Assembly (NCBI GenBank): GCA_030447685.1
Contig: JAUJOK010000051.1
Coordinates: forward strand, 1-33,617
Direction of reading: 5' to 3'
Length of the DNA: 33,617 nt
Origin: Armatimonadaceae bacterium
GTDB lineage: Bacteria; Armatimonadota; Armatimonadia; Armatimonadales; Armatimonadaceae
Numbering within the stretch: the stretch's first letter is position 1; the number at the start of each line of letters is the position of its first letter. Made by a program: the position numbers and the translations under genes. The notes beneath the pieces are model-generated. The model was not told the DNA's origin, ran no database searches, and saw only the letters and a program-made list of their open reading frames with translations. Shown in pieces: positions 16,447 to 25,329 of the stretch.

Positions 16447-17790
16447 TTATCGCCGTGCAATGGCTACCGCCAGGGCGACCGCCGCGCCGCACAGCAGGGC
16501 AGGCAGCAGGCGGCGCACCAGAAGAATAGGGGAGACGCCGACCAGGCCCGACGTGTAGATAACCACGGCGGCGACCGGGGACATGGTGCGGCCAAAGGCC
16601 CCGGCAAGGCACGCGAGCGCACCCAATGTTACCGCATCGTGCCCGGACCCCAGGCGCGCGAGAAAGGTCTGCGCGAAGGTCAGCACCGGCCCGGAGCCGG
16701 ACCCGGACAGTGTCGCGAGCGCCCAGGGAAACCCGGCGGCGAGCAGATAGGCGACCGGACCACTGCCGCCGCCCAGAAGCCGCACCAGCGCGCCGCTGAC
16801 CCCCAGCGCGGCAAGCCCCGCACCGAAGCACTGCGCCGTAATAGTCAGCGAAATGATGCTGCCGTAGGCCACACCCATTCCCTCAAACAGGCTGCGCGTT
16901 ATTTGCGTTACCTCGCGCCAGCTTACCACGGCGGCAAGCAGTGTCCCCAGCAGCATCGCCCGCACGACCGGCAGCGCGCCCTTCAGCCGCTCCCAATCGT
17001 CGCCTGGGGGCACCTGCCGGAGCCATTGGAGTGGTTCCCAGCCTGCATAGGCCAGAAGCAGCAGAACAATCGGAACCAGCGGCACCAGCGCCTTGATGAT
17101 GCTGGGCCGCAGGGGAGCCGCTTCCTCCGCTGGGGGAGCCGTGACCACGGGCGATACGCTCGCCTCTGCCGCTTCGTCGTCCTTGCTCGTCGCCTTCGTC
17201 CGCCGGTTGCCCAGAGCAAAAACGGCGAAGGCGGTCAGCGCGCCCGCGATGCTGGCCGGGATGACGCGTGCGCTGAGGGCAGGCGCGGAAAGGCCGGTCA
17301 CGCCGGAAACCGCAAGTACATCCTGCGCGGCGGGCGAAAGAAGATCGCCGCCGAAGGAAGCGCCGAGAATCAACGCCGCGCCCGCTATCTCCGGCCCGGT
17401 ACCGGCGGCAAGCAGCAGGGGCATCAGCACCGGGCCGAGCGCGGCGGCGGTGCTGGTCTGACTGGGAACCGCCAGATTCACCAGATACGCGGCCAGCATT
17501 CCGCCCGGAAGCACCGTCCATTGCACCCGGCGCAGGGGAACCAGCAGCAGGTGAACCAGGTGCCGGTCGCAGCCTGTTGCCTTCAGCACCGCCGCGAAAC
17601 CCATCGCGGCGCAGATAGGCGCGACCATCGCGGCCACCATCGCGGACGTGAAGGTGTCGAAGACCGCGAGCGGCTTACCGGCCAGTGTCGCCATCAGCAG
17701 GCCCGCGCCCAGCAGTGCCAGGCGCACCTCGACCCGGCGCACCATCAGGTATACCGTCGCGGCGATTATCAGAAAGGCGACAAAAAGCAT
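16447..17790 (-). CDS. DcuC-family C4-dicarboxylate-type transporter
   Basis: The 447-residue inner-membrane protein has about twelve hydrophobic segments and matches the DcuC family of C4-dicarboxylate carriers. Characteristic parts are the N-terminal MLFVAFLIIAATVYLMVRRVEVRLALL, GFAAVLKATGCDRHLVHLL, VNLAVPSQTSTAAALGPV and ILGASFGGDLLSPAAQDVLAV, where polar residues interrupt the helices as expected for substrate sites. The ATG at 17790 is preferred: the 64 upstream in-frame residues are polar, unlike the family, and part of them lies in the inserted IS element. The IS sits about 60 bases upstream, so the native promoter has probably been displaced or replaced. Substrate is presumed to be succinate-like acids; related members may carry others. 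Confidence 0.82.
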   Translation of the reverse strand: MLFVAFLIIAATVYLMVRRVEVRLALLGAGLLMATLAGKPLAVFDTFTSAMVAAMVAPICAAMGFAAVLKATGCDRHLVHLLLVPLRRVQWTVLPGGMLAAYLVNLAVPSQTSTAAALGPVLMPLLLAAGTGPEIAGAALILGASFGGDLLSPAAQDVLAVSGVTGLSAPALSARVIPASIAGALTAFAVFALGNRRTKATSKDDEAAEASVSPVVTAPPAEEAAPLRPSIIKALVPLVPIVLLLLAYAGWEPLQWLRQVPPGDDWERLKGALPVVRAMLLGTLLAAVVSWREVTQITRSLFEGMGVAYGSIISLTITAQCFGAGLAALGVSGALVRLLGGGSGPVAYLLAAGFPWALATLSGSGSGPVLTFAQTFLARLGSGHDAVTLGALACLAGAFGRTMSPVAAVVIYTSGLVGVSPILLVRRLLPALLCGAAVALAVAIARR

Positions 17791-17843
17791 GGCATTTATG
17801 CTTCGCAGATTCGGCGGACGGCAGGCGATTCCCTGTGTGCTTC

Positions 17844-17852
17844 CCGTGTGTC
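17844..17852 (+). repeat. Left 9-bp target-site duplication (CCGTGTGTC)
   Basis: CCGTGTGTC directly precedes the left terminal inverted repeat of the IS element and is repeated exactly at 19068-19076. This marks the insertion point. Confidence 0.9.
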
Positions 17853-17870
17853 CAGGGTCATTCAGTTTTC
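17853..17870 (+). repeat. Left terminal inverted repeat of the IS element
   Basis: This 18-bp end, CAGGGTCATTCAGTTTTC, is the exact reverse complement of 19050-19067. Confidence 0.92.
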
Positions 17871-17920
17871 TTTCTGGTTCTGTTATACTTGCGGCAACGC
17901 TATCTTGATGAGGTTTGCTG

Positions 17921-19062
17921 GTGACGGAATCGGGTTGTCGTCCTTTAGTGGACGTGCTCTCGGAAGTGAAGGATTTTCGCAAGAGTCAGGGCAGACGCCA
18001 TCCTTTAGGGAGCGGTGCTTGCTCTTGCCTGTGCCGCAACGCTGTGCGGTTACAAGAGCTACGGCGCTATGGCCGACTGGGGCAAAAACTACGGCAAGGA
18101 ACTGGCACAGGCACTGGGCTTCCCCGGTAGTAAGACACCTTCGGTGGGCACGCTGCACACGATCTTTCGCCACCTGGACAAGAAGGACTTGGAGGCAAAG
18201 CTTTCTGCCTGGGCACAGTGCGTTCTGAAGCATTCACAGCCGACGAAAGCGGCAGTGGTTGCCCTGGATGGCAAAACGCTGCGCGGCAGCCAGTGCCAGG
18301 GAGCCTGCGACGTGCATCTGTTGTCGGCGGTCAGTCATGGCCTGGGACTGACACTATTGCAAGAAGCGGTTTCCGACAAGACCAATGAGATTGGGGCCGT
18401 GGAGGAGGTACTCAAGGCTTTAGTGTTGGAGGGGCGCGTGGTGACGATGGACGCACTGCTCACGCAGCGCAAAGTCGCCGAGACCATAGTGGACAAAGGG
18501 GCACTTCGTGATGCTCGTCAAGAACAATCACCCTATCCTGCACCGTAAGCTGAGATGCTTCTTTGCCAGCCCGAACTTGTTTGAACCCGTGCTGCACCGA
18601 GCCAGCAGCAGTGACCTGAGCCACGGAAGAGTCACGGTGCGGCGTCTTGTGGCAAGCGCCGATGTGCCTGCCGGGTATCTGGACTTCCCCCACGTCGCTC
18701 AGGTGTTCTGCCTGAGGCGGCGCGTGCAGCATAAGAAGAGCGGCGGCAAGCGGCAGGAAGAGACGATCTATGGCCTTACCAGTTTGTCGCCGCAAGAGGC
18801 CAGTGCCAAGCGTCTCCTGTCGCTGCTGCGCGGCCACTGGCACATCGAGAACAAGAGCCACTATGTACGCGATGTCACCTTTGATGAAGACCGCTCCCAG
18901 GTGCGCTGCGGCAGCATTCCTCAGGTGCTGGCAGCCATCAGGAACACCTGCATCGGCCTGATGCGAAACAGCGGCTACAAGAACATTGCCGCCGCCTGCC
19001 GCTACCACGCGGCACAGCCACACGCCGCGCTCGCACTGCTGGGTATACGGAAAACTGAATGA
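17921..19062 (+). pseudogene. ISAs1-family transposase with two frameshifts
   Basis: The transposase of about 380 residues is spread over three frames. It starts at GTG 17921 (GAGG about 8 bases upstream) with LVDVLSEVKDFRKSQGRRHPL. At GGG (18008-18010) an extra base shifts the frame, and LALACAATLCGYKSYGAMA continues. At GGGG (near 18498-18501) it shifts again to MLVKNNHPILHRKLR and runs to the stop at 19062. The DDE residues are present: ALDGKTLRGS, VVTMDALLTQ and GHWHIENK with VRDVTFDED. Length and order fit the family. ISAs1 elements normally have one continuous frame, so the gene is either dead or misread. The stop lies inside the right inverted repeat. Confidence 0.85.
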
Positions 19063-19067
19063 CCCTG
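19050..19067 (-). repeat. Right terminal inverted repeat of the IS element
   Basis: This 18-bp end is the exact reverse complement of the left end and overlaps the last codons of the transposase. Confidence 0.92.
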
Positions 19068-19076
19068 CCGTGTGTC
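19068..19076 (+). repeat. Right 9-bp target-site duplication (CCGTGTGTC)
   Basis: CCGTGTGTC follows the right inverted repeat and matches 17844-17852 exactly. Confidence 0.9.
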
Positions 19077-19118
19077 CGTGGCAGCCGATCAGGGGAATCA
19101 ATCTTTTACCGGCCTATA

Positions 19119-19148
19119 TTGACTACTTGTGTAGTTTTGCAGTAAAGT
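19119..19148 (+). promoter_or_regulatory. Candidate promoter of the WD40 gene
   Basis: TTGACT (19119-19124) and TAAAGT (19143-19148) are separated by 18 bases, just ahead of a strong AAAGGAGAGGG ribosome site and the ATG at 19167. It lies 43 bases outside the IS end, so it belongs to the original sequence. Confidence 0.4.
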
Positions 19149-19166
19149 GGCGGAAAGGAGAGGGAA

Positions 19167-20288
19167 ATGCGTGTTTATTCCGCCTGCTTTGCGCGGCTAC
19201 TTCCTATTGTTATCCTTATCCCATGCGGCTGTCGCGTTAACAATCGTCCTGCTATCGAAAAGAAGCCGCCGCTTGTCCGGCGCGGCGAAGCTCCTGGAAT
19301 ACCGCCGTCGGACTCATTCCCACCGCCGCCGAAGCTGCCGCGCGTTCCGGCCCGGCGGGAGCGGACTTTTGCTGCACACGCAGACCGGCTGATTTTTTCG
19401 CCGGATGGAAAGTGCCTGCTCACCGGCAATAAAGGGAGGCTTACCCTGTGGAGTGCGTCGGGGGAAAAGCGGCGCAGCTTCGGCAGCGCGCCGAATGCGC
19501 CATTTTTCCAGGGAACCGGCTCGCTCGCGTTTTCGCAGGATGGCCGCCTTCTGGCGACGGGGGGACGGCGGATTCAGCTTCGGGACGGGGTCACCGGACG
19601 GGTTCTTCGCTCGCTTTATACTCCCGAAGAGGAGGAGGGTGACCTGCGGGCTGCCTTCTCGCCTGATGGAAGGCTGCTTGCCGGTGAGGTGCAGGACGTA
19701 TTCAATGAGCTTCGGGTATGGCGGCTTCCACGAGGGCGACTGCTGCGCGTACGGAAGGCCGGATCAGACCCTGATAGCGGGTTAAGATTGCCTGTTTTCT
19801 CTCCCGACGGTCGGTATCTTGCGGCAGGACAGGAAGAGACGCTGCACACGGAGCCTCAAAGCTCTTACCTTTCCGTCCGGCTGTACGATACCCGCACCTG
19901 GCGTGTCACGCGAACCTTTGCCCTGGAACAGACCCACGGCGGATTCCAATCCATGGTATTTTCTCCCGACGGAAAATACCTTGCCGCCACATTTACCACC
20001 TGGAGCACGGATACTGATCTGGTTCTCGTGGATGTCCGCGACGGGAAGCGGACGAACCTGGCAATGGCGTTCCCCGGAGATAATCTGCACTTTTCTCCGG
20101 ACGGGCAGTGGCTGGCGACTATCGTTGACGTGCGGGGATTGTGGTTCTGGAACCTGAAAAAGAGACGCGCGGAGATGCTGCCTCTGCCGGATGTGGGAAT
20201 ACGCGCCTTTGCCTTCTCCCCGGAGGGAAAACTTCTGGCTGTGGCCCGTGGAGATGAGAAGATACAGATATGGAGGCTGCCGGATTAA
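19167..20288 (+). CDS. WD40-repeat beta-propeller protein with export signal
   Basis: The 373-residue protein starts with a hydrophobic signal (LLPIVILIPCGC) whose cysteines make a possible though non-canonical lipobox, then a Pro-rich linker (about 33-65). The rest forms about six WD40-type blades; the recurring unit is FSPDGKxLxxG...LxxW, seen as LIFSPDGKCLLTGN, LAFSQDGRLLATGG, AAFSPDGRLLAGE, PVFSPDGRYLAAG, MVFSPDGKYLAA and FAFSPEGKLLAVA. It probably serves as a protein-binding scaffold in the cell envelope. AAAGGAGAGGG directly precedes the ATG. An aldo/keto reductase gene follows after 81 bases. No partner can be inferred from the sequence. Confidence 0.85.
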   Translation: MRVYSACFARLLPIVILIPCGCRVNNRPAIEKKPPLVRRGEAPGIPPSDSFPPPPKLPRVPARRERTFAAHADRLIFSPDGKCLLTGNKGRLTLWSASGEKRRSFGSAPNAPFFQGTGSLAFSQDGRLLATGGRRIQLRDGVTGRVLRSLYTPEEEEGDLRAAFSPDGRLLAGEVQDVFNELRVWRLPRGRLLRVRKAGSDPDSGLRLPVFSPDGRYLAAGQEETLHTEPQSSYLSVRLYDTRTWRVTRTFALEQTHGGFQSMVFSPDGKYLAATFTTWSTDTDLVLVDVRDGKRTNLAMAFPGDNLHFSPDGQWLATIVDVRGLWFWNLKKRRAEMLPLPDVGIRAFAFSPEGKLLAVARGDEKIQIWRLPD

Positions 20289-20369
20289 GAACGGCCTGGG
20301 AAACCGACGCTCGCCGGGGTATAACGAAATTATCTCTGCCTTCGCGGCACCGACGGGAGCAAGTTACCA

Positions 20370-21308
20370 ATGAGCGAGATCAATCGGCGAGAGTTTATTG
20401 AAAAGGCGGCGGTGGCTACCGGCGTTCTGGCGCTGGGCGGCGGCGCGGTGAACGCAGCCGAAGACAAGAAGAAACCACTCCGCTCGGCTGCGGATAAGAT
20501 AAAACTGGGCAAGACCGGTATTACCAGTTCTCTTGTGGGGATCGGAACCGGGTCCGTCGGCTACAACAAGGGGTCGAACCAGACGCGGCTCGGCCAGGAA
20601 AAGTTCACTACGCTGATCCGCCACGCCTTTGACAGCGGCATCACCTTTTTCGATGTGGCCGACCAGTACGGCTCGCATCCCTATCTGAAAGAGGCGATCA
20701 AGGGGCTGCCGCGCGATAAGTTCGTCATCCAGAGCAAGATCATCCATCGAACGGCGGACGAGGCGCGCGCCGACCTGGATCGGTTCCGCCAGGAATTGGG
20801 CGTCGATTATATCGATATCGTGCTGATGCACGTCGTCACCGAGCCGGACTGGAACACGCGCTACCAGGGGGTTAAGGACGTGCTTTCCGAGGCCAAGCGC
20901 AAGGGGATTATCCGCGCGCACGGCTGTTCCTGCCATTCCCTTTCCGCGCTCGAAGCCGCCGCCGCCGACCCGTGGGTGGAGGTGGATTTGGCGCGCTACA
21001 ACCCGTGGGGCAAGCACATGGACAACCGCCGGGGCGAGCCGGAAGCGAATGCGCCGGGCCATGTGACGCCGGTTCTAAAAAAGATGCGCGCGGCGGGCAA
21101 AGGCGTCATCGGCATGAAGATACTGGCGCAGGGTGACATGCTCAAAGGCGATGACCGCCTGGCTCGCGCCCGCGAATCGCTGCGCTTCGGGCTTGGCTCC
21201 GGCGTTCTGGATATGATGGTGATCGGCTTCGAGAGCCAGCAGCAGATCACCGAAGTGCTCGGCGAAACCCGCCTCGCCCTCGCCGATATTCAGCAGCGCA
21301 CCGCCTGA
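20370..21308 (+). CDS. Tat-exported aldo/keto reductase
   Basis: The 312-residue NADPH-dependent type oxidoreductase starts with a twin-arginine signal (NRREFIEKAAVATGVLAL, cleavage near 30), which means it is exported folded. The aldo/keto reductase catalytic set is present: D95 in FFDVADQYGS, Y100, K123 in VIQSKI and H154 in VLMHVV. Later motifs are KGVIGMKILAQG and the C-terminal MVIGFESQQQITE. Tat aldo/keto reductases of this type are frequent in planctomycete-like and Armatimonadota genomes and are often near oxidoreductase and glycosidase genes. GGGAG stands about 11 bases before the ATG at 20370. A strong hairpin terminator follows. The physiological substrate is unknown, likely a sugar aldehyde or ketone. 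Confidence 0.9.
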   Translation: MSEINRREFIEKAAVATGVLALGGGAVNAAEDKKKPLRSAADKIKLGKTGITSSLVGIGTGSVGYNKGSNQTRLGQEKFTTLIRHAFDSGITFFDVADQYGSHPYLKEAIKGLPRDKFVIQSKIIHRTADEARADLDRFRQELGVDYIDIVLMHVVTEPDWNTRYQGVKDVLSEAKRKGIIRAHGCSCHSLSALEAAAADPWVEVDLARYNPWGKHMDNRRGEPEANAPGHVTPVLKKMRAAGKGVIGMKILAQGDMLKGDDRLARARESLRFGLGSGVLDMMVIGFESQQQITEVLGETRLALADIQQRTA

Positions 21309-21313
21309 AAAGA

Positions 21314-21350
21314 AAAGGCAGTTTGTCGCAGGCAGACTGCCTTTCTCGTT
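21314..21350. terminator. Hairpin terminator between convergent genes
   Basis: AAAGGCAGT (21314-21322) pairs with ACTGCCTTT (21336-21344) and a short T-containing tail follows, ending the aldo/keto reductase transcript. The AAA/TTT ends make it usable in both directions, so it may also serve the minus-strand gene that ends at 21387. Confidence 0.7.
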
Positions 21351-21386
21351 AAATGAAGCGTTCTCCGGTTATGCTGGAGCGGCTAA

Positions 21387-21896
21387 TCAGTATCTGCCGC
21401 TCTGCTTTATCAGCCCGACCACGTATTTCATCAGCGGCTCGGGGCGGTTCTCCCGAAGCGCCACCTGCCGCCGCCAATCCGAGGTGTCAAAGCGCATCAG
21501 TACCTCAAGGGCAGAGGTCTCATCGTCTATGCTGCCGCCGCTGGTCAGCAGTGGGCGAATCAGGCGCAAGATCTCGTCCCGGCGTGACGACTTGCCCAGG
21601 CACATCATCACGGAAATGGCTGCGCTGCGCCCCCGTTTGTCAGGCCCGTTGAACAGCGTCAGCAGTCGCTGCCAGTCCGCCTCTTCCAGGCTGCCGGGTC
21701 GCTCCGCTTTGCCCAGCAGTTTTCTCGCCTCGCGTTCTGCGGGTGTTACATCGGCCCCGTTGTTCCGCTGCTCCGCAAGCGCGGCACGGGCGCTTCCGTG
21801 CTCGGCTATAGACCAGCCACCGACCAACAACATCACTGCCAAAGCCGAAAAGTACACCCACTTGCGGGTAGCGGTGAGGTTCATGCCCATCGTCAA
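21387..21896 (-). CDS. Small membrane-anchored protein of unknown function
   Basis: A 169-residue protein with one N-terminal hydrophobic segment (about 14-32, WVYFSALAVMLLVGGWSIA), likely an anchor or uncleaved signal, and a soluble helical domain of about 125 residues outside the membrane. The helical pattern (REARKLLGKAERPGSLEEADWQRLLTLFNG, SAISVMMCLGKSSRRDEILRLIRPLL) is compatible with two or three HEAT-like repeats, which is inference. AAAGGA precedes the TTG at 21896 by 7-8 bases; an ATG two codons later is also possible. It points away from the glycosidase-like gene at 22089, with about 190 bases between them. I do not recognise a family. Confidence 0.7.
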   Translation of the reverse strand: MTMGMNLTATRKWVYFSALAVMLLVGGWSIAEHGSARAALAEQRNNGADVTPAEREARKLLGKAERPGSLEEADWQRLLTLFNGPDKRGRSAAISVMMCLGKSSRRDEILRLIRPLLTSGGSIDDETSALEVLMRFDTSDWRRQVALRENRPEPLMKYVVGLIKQSGRY

Positions 21897-21975
21897 TTGA
21901 ACATCCTTTCCGGCAGGCCATTAAAGGCAGGCCGTTTGCATCAAGCACATTATCGGCATCAGCGGCGCGGCTCCT

Positions 21976-22000
21976 CAGACGCCAGAGCCGATGGCGTCTG
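21976..22000. repeat. Perfect 9-bp inverted repeat in a divergent promoter region
   Basis: CAGACGCCA (21976-21984) pairs with TGGCGTCTG (21992-22000) around 7 bases. It lies in the 190-base gap between the divergent genes at 21896 and 22089, where an operator or a leader hairpin could sit. No U-run follows it on either strand. Confidence 0.5.
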
Positions 22001-22088
22001 TAGTACGCCGATGGTCTAACATTTACTGTATCGGAAGCGAAAGCGAGCGGGGTTACTGGGTAGTCTATGGTGAAGGTAAAATGGAGCC

Positions 22089-24346
22089 ATGAAAACAACG
22101 CTGTTGATGGGGATGATTGTTCTGCTCCTGCCCACTGCGCTCGCACGCGCCGCCGCTCCCGTGCGGCGTTCCCAGAATGCCGGTCTGCCGTTCGGCATGC
22201 TTCCTCTCGTGGATGAAATCAACTGTGCCGATACCGCCGCCGCTGCCGATTCGCATCTGTTTACCGAGGTTCCGAAGGGAGCAAGCCGGGTGGAGACGCT
22301 TCTGGGGCGTCGCTGCCGGGTGCTGCCGAACGTCGGGGGAAGCAGATATTTTGCCTATCGAATCGGCAAAAACAAGAACCTGAAGGCGGGGCGTGCCTAT
22401 GTGCTTTCGGTGGAGTTCCCCGAAGACAGGCCGCGCTCGCTGTTCGTGTTGAACCGGGGTGCGGAGATGGCCCACGGCTTCCACACCGGGGCCGCGCTCG
22501 GCGATGCGCTGTACACCTACACCAACAACAATGCCGAATCGCTGAAGATTCCGCTGTCCGGCAGGTTCCGCACCTGGAAGACGCTTTTTTATCTGCATGA
22601 CCGCTTCCCCGACCTGAACCTGCCGCGCGGCTCCGGCCCACGCCCGCTGATGCCTGCGGACGGCTTCTGGGTAGTTATCGCGCAGGCGCAGTCCGCGAGC
22701 GACCCTATCTCCGAAGGGGCAGCCGTCTCGCGAATTCGCCTTTTCGAGGTGCCGAACCCGGAAGTCTATCGGGTCAAACTACGCCTGCCACCCAGGGAAC
22801 TGCCCCAGCGCCACCTGTTCTGGCGCGAGGAGATGTCCGATGGCGTCGTGGGAAGCCGCAAGGAGGAAGAGCGCGGCGTCCTTAAGGATATGGACTGGTA
22901 CGAGTATAAAGCGCGGCTGATGCAGTTTCTGGGCATGAATACGTTCAGCAAAGACCTGCTGGAGTTCGGCCACAACCAGGGCTGGGATTCGGGTGAAACG
23001 AACGACTGGTACAATTCGTCGTCTACTCCTCGGCGCTGGGAAGGCATCCTCGGCATCGCCGCCAAATACGGCCTGAACGTCCTGCCCTATTACGAATACG
23101 CGGGCAGCATCGGTCAAAAAGCCTGGGCGTGCAGAAGCGCAGCGCGCCGCTGTCGGGCGCGAAGGATTATACGCACATCACCTGGAGTGAGAAGGCCAAC
23201 GCCGACATAACCGATCCCGACACGCTGGCGGATGCCAGGCGACTGCTGGATGCTACCATCACGCGCTACAAGGACCGGGCGACGTTTGTCGGGGCATGGT
23301 TCCGGCCCCGGCCCAGCCATTTGCCCATCAGTTTTTCCGATGGCGCGTTGCAGCGTTTCTCCCTGGAAGCAAGTGACGGCCAGAGCGTGACGCGCGTTCA
23401 GCTTCAAAACGATGCCGCGCTGCGCGAACGGTACTACGCGTGGTGGTTTCGCAAGCGCAAAGACTTTCTGACCGCGCTGACCGCGCATCTGCGCGCGAAC
23501 GTCCATCCCGACGCCGTTCTGCTGTTCACGCCCGACGCGAGCGAGCCGGGGCGTTCGTTGTCCGGCGGCATGCAGATAGTGACGGACGACGTTCCGGTCT
23601 GGACACGCCTGCTGAGCCAGCCGCAGCCGAACAACCGCAAGCCGAGCATAACCGCTTATAATGCCGTGGTCACCGCCGACAGCCATTTCCGCGCGCTGAC
23701 CTCGCCCACACCGACCTGGGGCAATTGGGAATGGCAGCACTCCGACCCGCAGGCCGACCCGCAAAACTATGCCGGGGCGGACGGGCCGCTCCTGACCTAC
23801 TCCTTTAACCGCGCCTACACCGTCTCCTCCCCTAAAGCCTTCGATGCGTTTCGCACACAAGCGGGATTGGCTGCGATACGCCACTACCCCCTGAACGAGA
23901 ACGCGATGGATTCGTCGCTGGGCTACTTTGTGGCCGATGTAGAGCGGGCCGGGCCGTATTCGATGCTGCCTGAGGCGCGAGCGATGGCCTACGGCGACCC
24001 CCGATTCATCGGGTATCTGGCCGCGAGCAGCTTTAACCGGGGCTTCCCGGAATACGCCCGCGCCTTTTATGCCGCGTTTCTTTCCCTGCCTGCCCTGCCC
24101 AGCGCCATGCTGCCGAACGCCGCCTCAGACAGCGAGGTGGTCGTGCGGGCGATACGGACAAAAGCGCACGGCACCTATCTCGCCATCGTCCATGTCGGCC
24201 TTTCCGAAAAGCGCGGCGTTACGGTAACGTTACCGACGAAGGGTAAAGTCGTGGACGCCGCAACGGGCAAGCCGCTGGATGTGCGTAACGGAAAGATGCG
24301 TCTGTCGCTGTACCCCTGTGAATTGAAAGCGGTGCATATTCGATGA
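22089..24346 (+). pseudogene. Secreted glycosidase-like protein interrupted by one frameshift
   Basis: Two adjacent frames (22089-23210 and about 23115-24346) form one protein of about 752 residues. A signal peptide (1-22) is followed by a beta-sandwich-like part and by a barrel-like part, with WYEYKARLMQFLGMNTFSKD and AAKYGLNVLPYYEYAGSIG. Beyond the break it continues LGVQKRSAPLSGAKDYTHITW, with a barrel C-terminal half and a final beta domain (GKVVDAATGKPLDV) as in many glycoside hydrolases. The break sits in an A5 run (23116-23120); one more A would restore QKSLGVQK. I do not recognise the GH family. The stop overlaps the esterase start in ATGA. A real -1 shift at CAAAAAG is possible but weakly supported. 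Confidence 0.7.
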
Positions 24347-25329
24347 CACCGACCAGCGCCGCCTCTTTTTCGCATGATTTTCGGTTTGACCCGACCTACG
24401 GCTATGACCTGAAGGCGCTGCGGGCGGTGCCTGCCCCCGAAGCGCCGAACGATTTTGAGGAGTTCTGGCGACGGCTGTACGAGGAAGCCCGCGCCGGGCC
24501 GCCCGCGCCGACCTTGCGCCTGGCTGACGGCGGCACGGACGACATAGAAATCTTTGACGTAGCGTTTACGGCGCTCGGTGGATTGCGGCTGGGCGGCTGG
24601 CTGACGAAACCGCGCCATGAGCCGGTCACGCGGGGCGTCGTGGTGGGTCATGGGTACGGGGGACGCGAGCAGCCCGACATAAACCTGCCGATGGAGGGAG
24701 CGGCGGCAATCTTCCCCTGCGCGCGGGGCATGTCGCGCAGCCGCCAGGCAGGCATTCCCGACCATGCCGCCGCCCATGTCCTGCACGGCATCGAGTCGCG
24801 CGAGACGTATGTGCATGGCGGCTGCGCCGCCGATTTATGGGCCGCCGCTTCCGCGCTTATCGAACTCCTGCCGGAAGCGGCGCGGCGGCTGGATTATATC
24901 GGCGGCAGCTTCGGCGGCGGGATCGGCGCGCTGGCCCTGCCCTGGGACGCGCGCTTTCACAGCGCGCATCTAAGCGTTCCCAGCTTCGGCAATCACCTGC
25001 TGCGGCTCACTCTGCCCTGCACCGGAAGCGGCGAGGCCGTTCGCCTTTATCATCGGAGCCGCCCGGAGGTGACAAACGTGCTGCGCTATTTCGATGCGGC
25101 CACGGCGGCCAGCCACATTCGCATACCCACCTTTGTTGCGGCGGCGCTGTTCGACCCGGCGGTGCCGCCTCCGGGCCAGTTCGCCGTATACAATGCCCTG
25201 CCCGGCCCCAAAGAGTTGTTCGTTCTTCAAGCGGGCCATTTCGAGCATCCGGCAGCGGCGGCGGAAAACGCCGCACTGTTCGAGGCCCTTCCGGTTTTTC
25301 GTGATAATATCAGGAAAGTGATTCTATGA
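24343..25329 (+). CDS. Acetyl xylan esterase-like alpha/beta hydrolase (CE7/AXE1 type)
   Basis: The 328-residue protein removes acetyl groups from sugars in its family. The catalytic triad can be read as S189 in GGSFGGG, D271 in ALFDPAVPPP and H299 in AGHFEHP. Typical AXE1 features are PNDFEEFWRRLYEEA near the N-terminus, GLRLGGWLTKP, GVVVGHGYGGR and ARGMSRS. It lacks a signal peptide, so deacetylation would be cytosolic. Its ATG overlaps the stop of the upstream glycosidase-like gene and its stop overlaps the start of the receiver-domain gene, so the three are translationally linked. The operon suggests use of an acetylated oligosaccharide. Confidence 0.88.
   Translation: MTPTSAASFSHDFRFDPTYGYDLKALRAVPAPEAPNDFEEFWRRLYEEARAGPPAPTLRLADGGTDDIEIFDVAFTALGGLRLGGWLTKPRHEPVTRGVVVGHGYGGREQPDINLPMEGAAAIFPCARGMSRSRQAGIPDHAAAHVLHGIESRETYVHGGCAADLWAAASALIELLPEAARRLDYIGGSFGGGIGALALPWDARFHSAHLSVPSFGNHLLRLTLPCTGSGEAVRLYHRSRPEVTNVLRYFDAATAASHIRIPTFVAAALFDPAVPPPGQFAVYNALPGPKELFVLQAGHFEHPAAAAENAALFEALPVFRDNIRKVIL

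Larger units (their letters stand above)
17853..19067 (+). mobile_element. ISAs1-family insertion sequence
   Basis: The element is 1215 bases long. Its ends are a perfect 18-bp inverted repeat (17853-17870 and 19050-19067, beginning CAGGGTCATTCAGTTTTC), flanked by the 9-bp direct repeat CCGTGTGTC. The single gene inside encodes an ISAs1-type DDE transposase. It lies between the DcuC-like gene and a WD40 gene. The intact ends and target duplication indicate that it has not been rearranged since insertion. Confidence 0.93.

Noticed and set aside
16639..18228. Plus-strand open frame of about 530 codons
   Set aside because: It runs antisense through the DcuC-like gene and into the IS element and has a low-complexity Arg/Gln/Gly composition.
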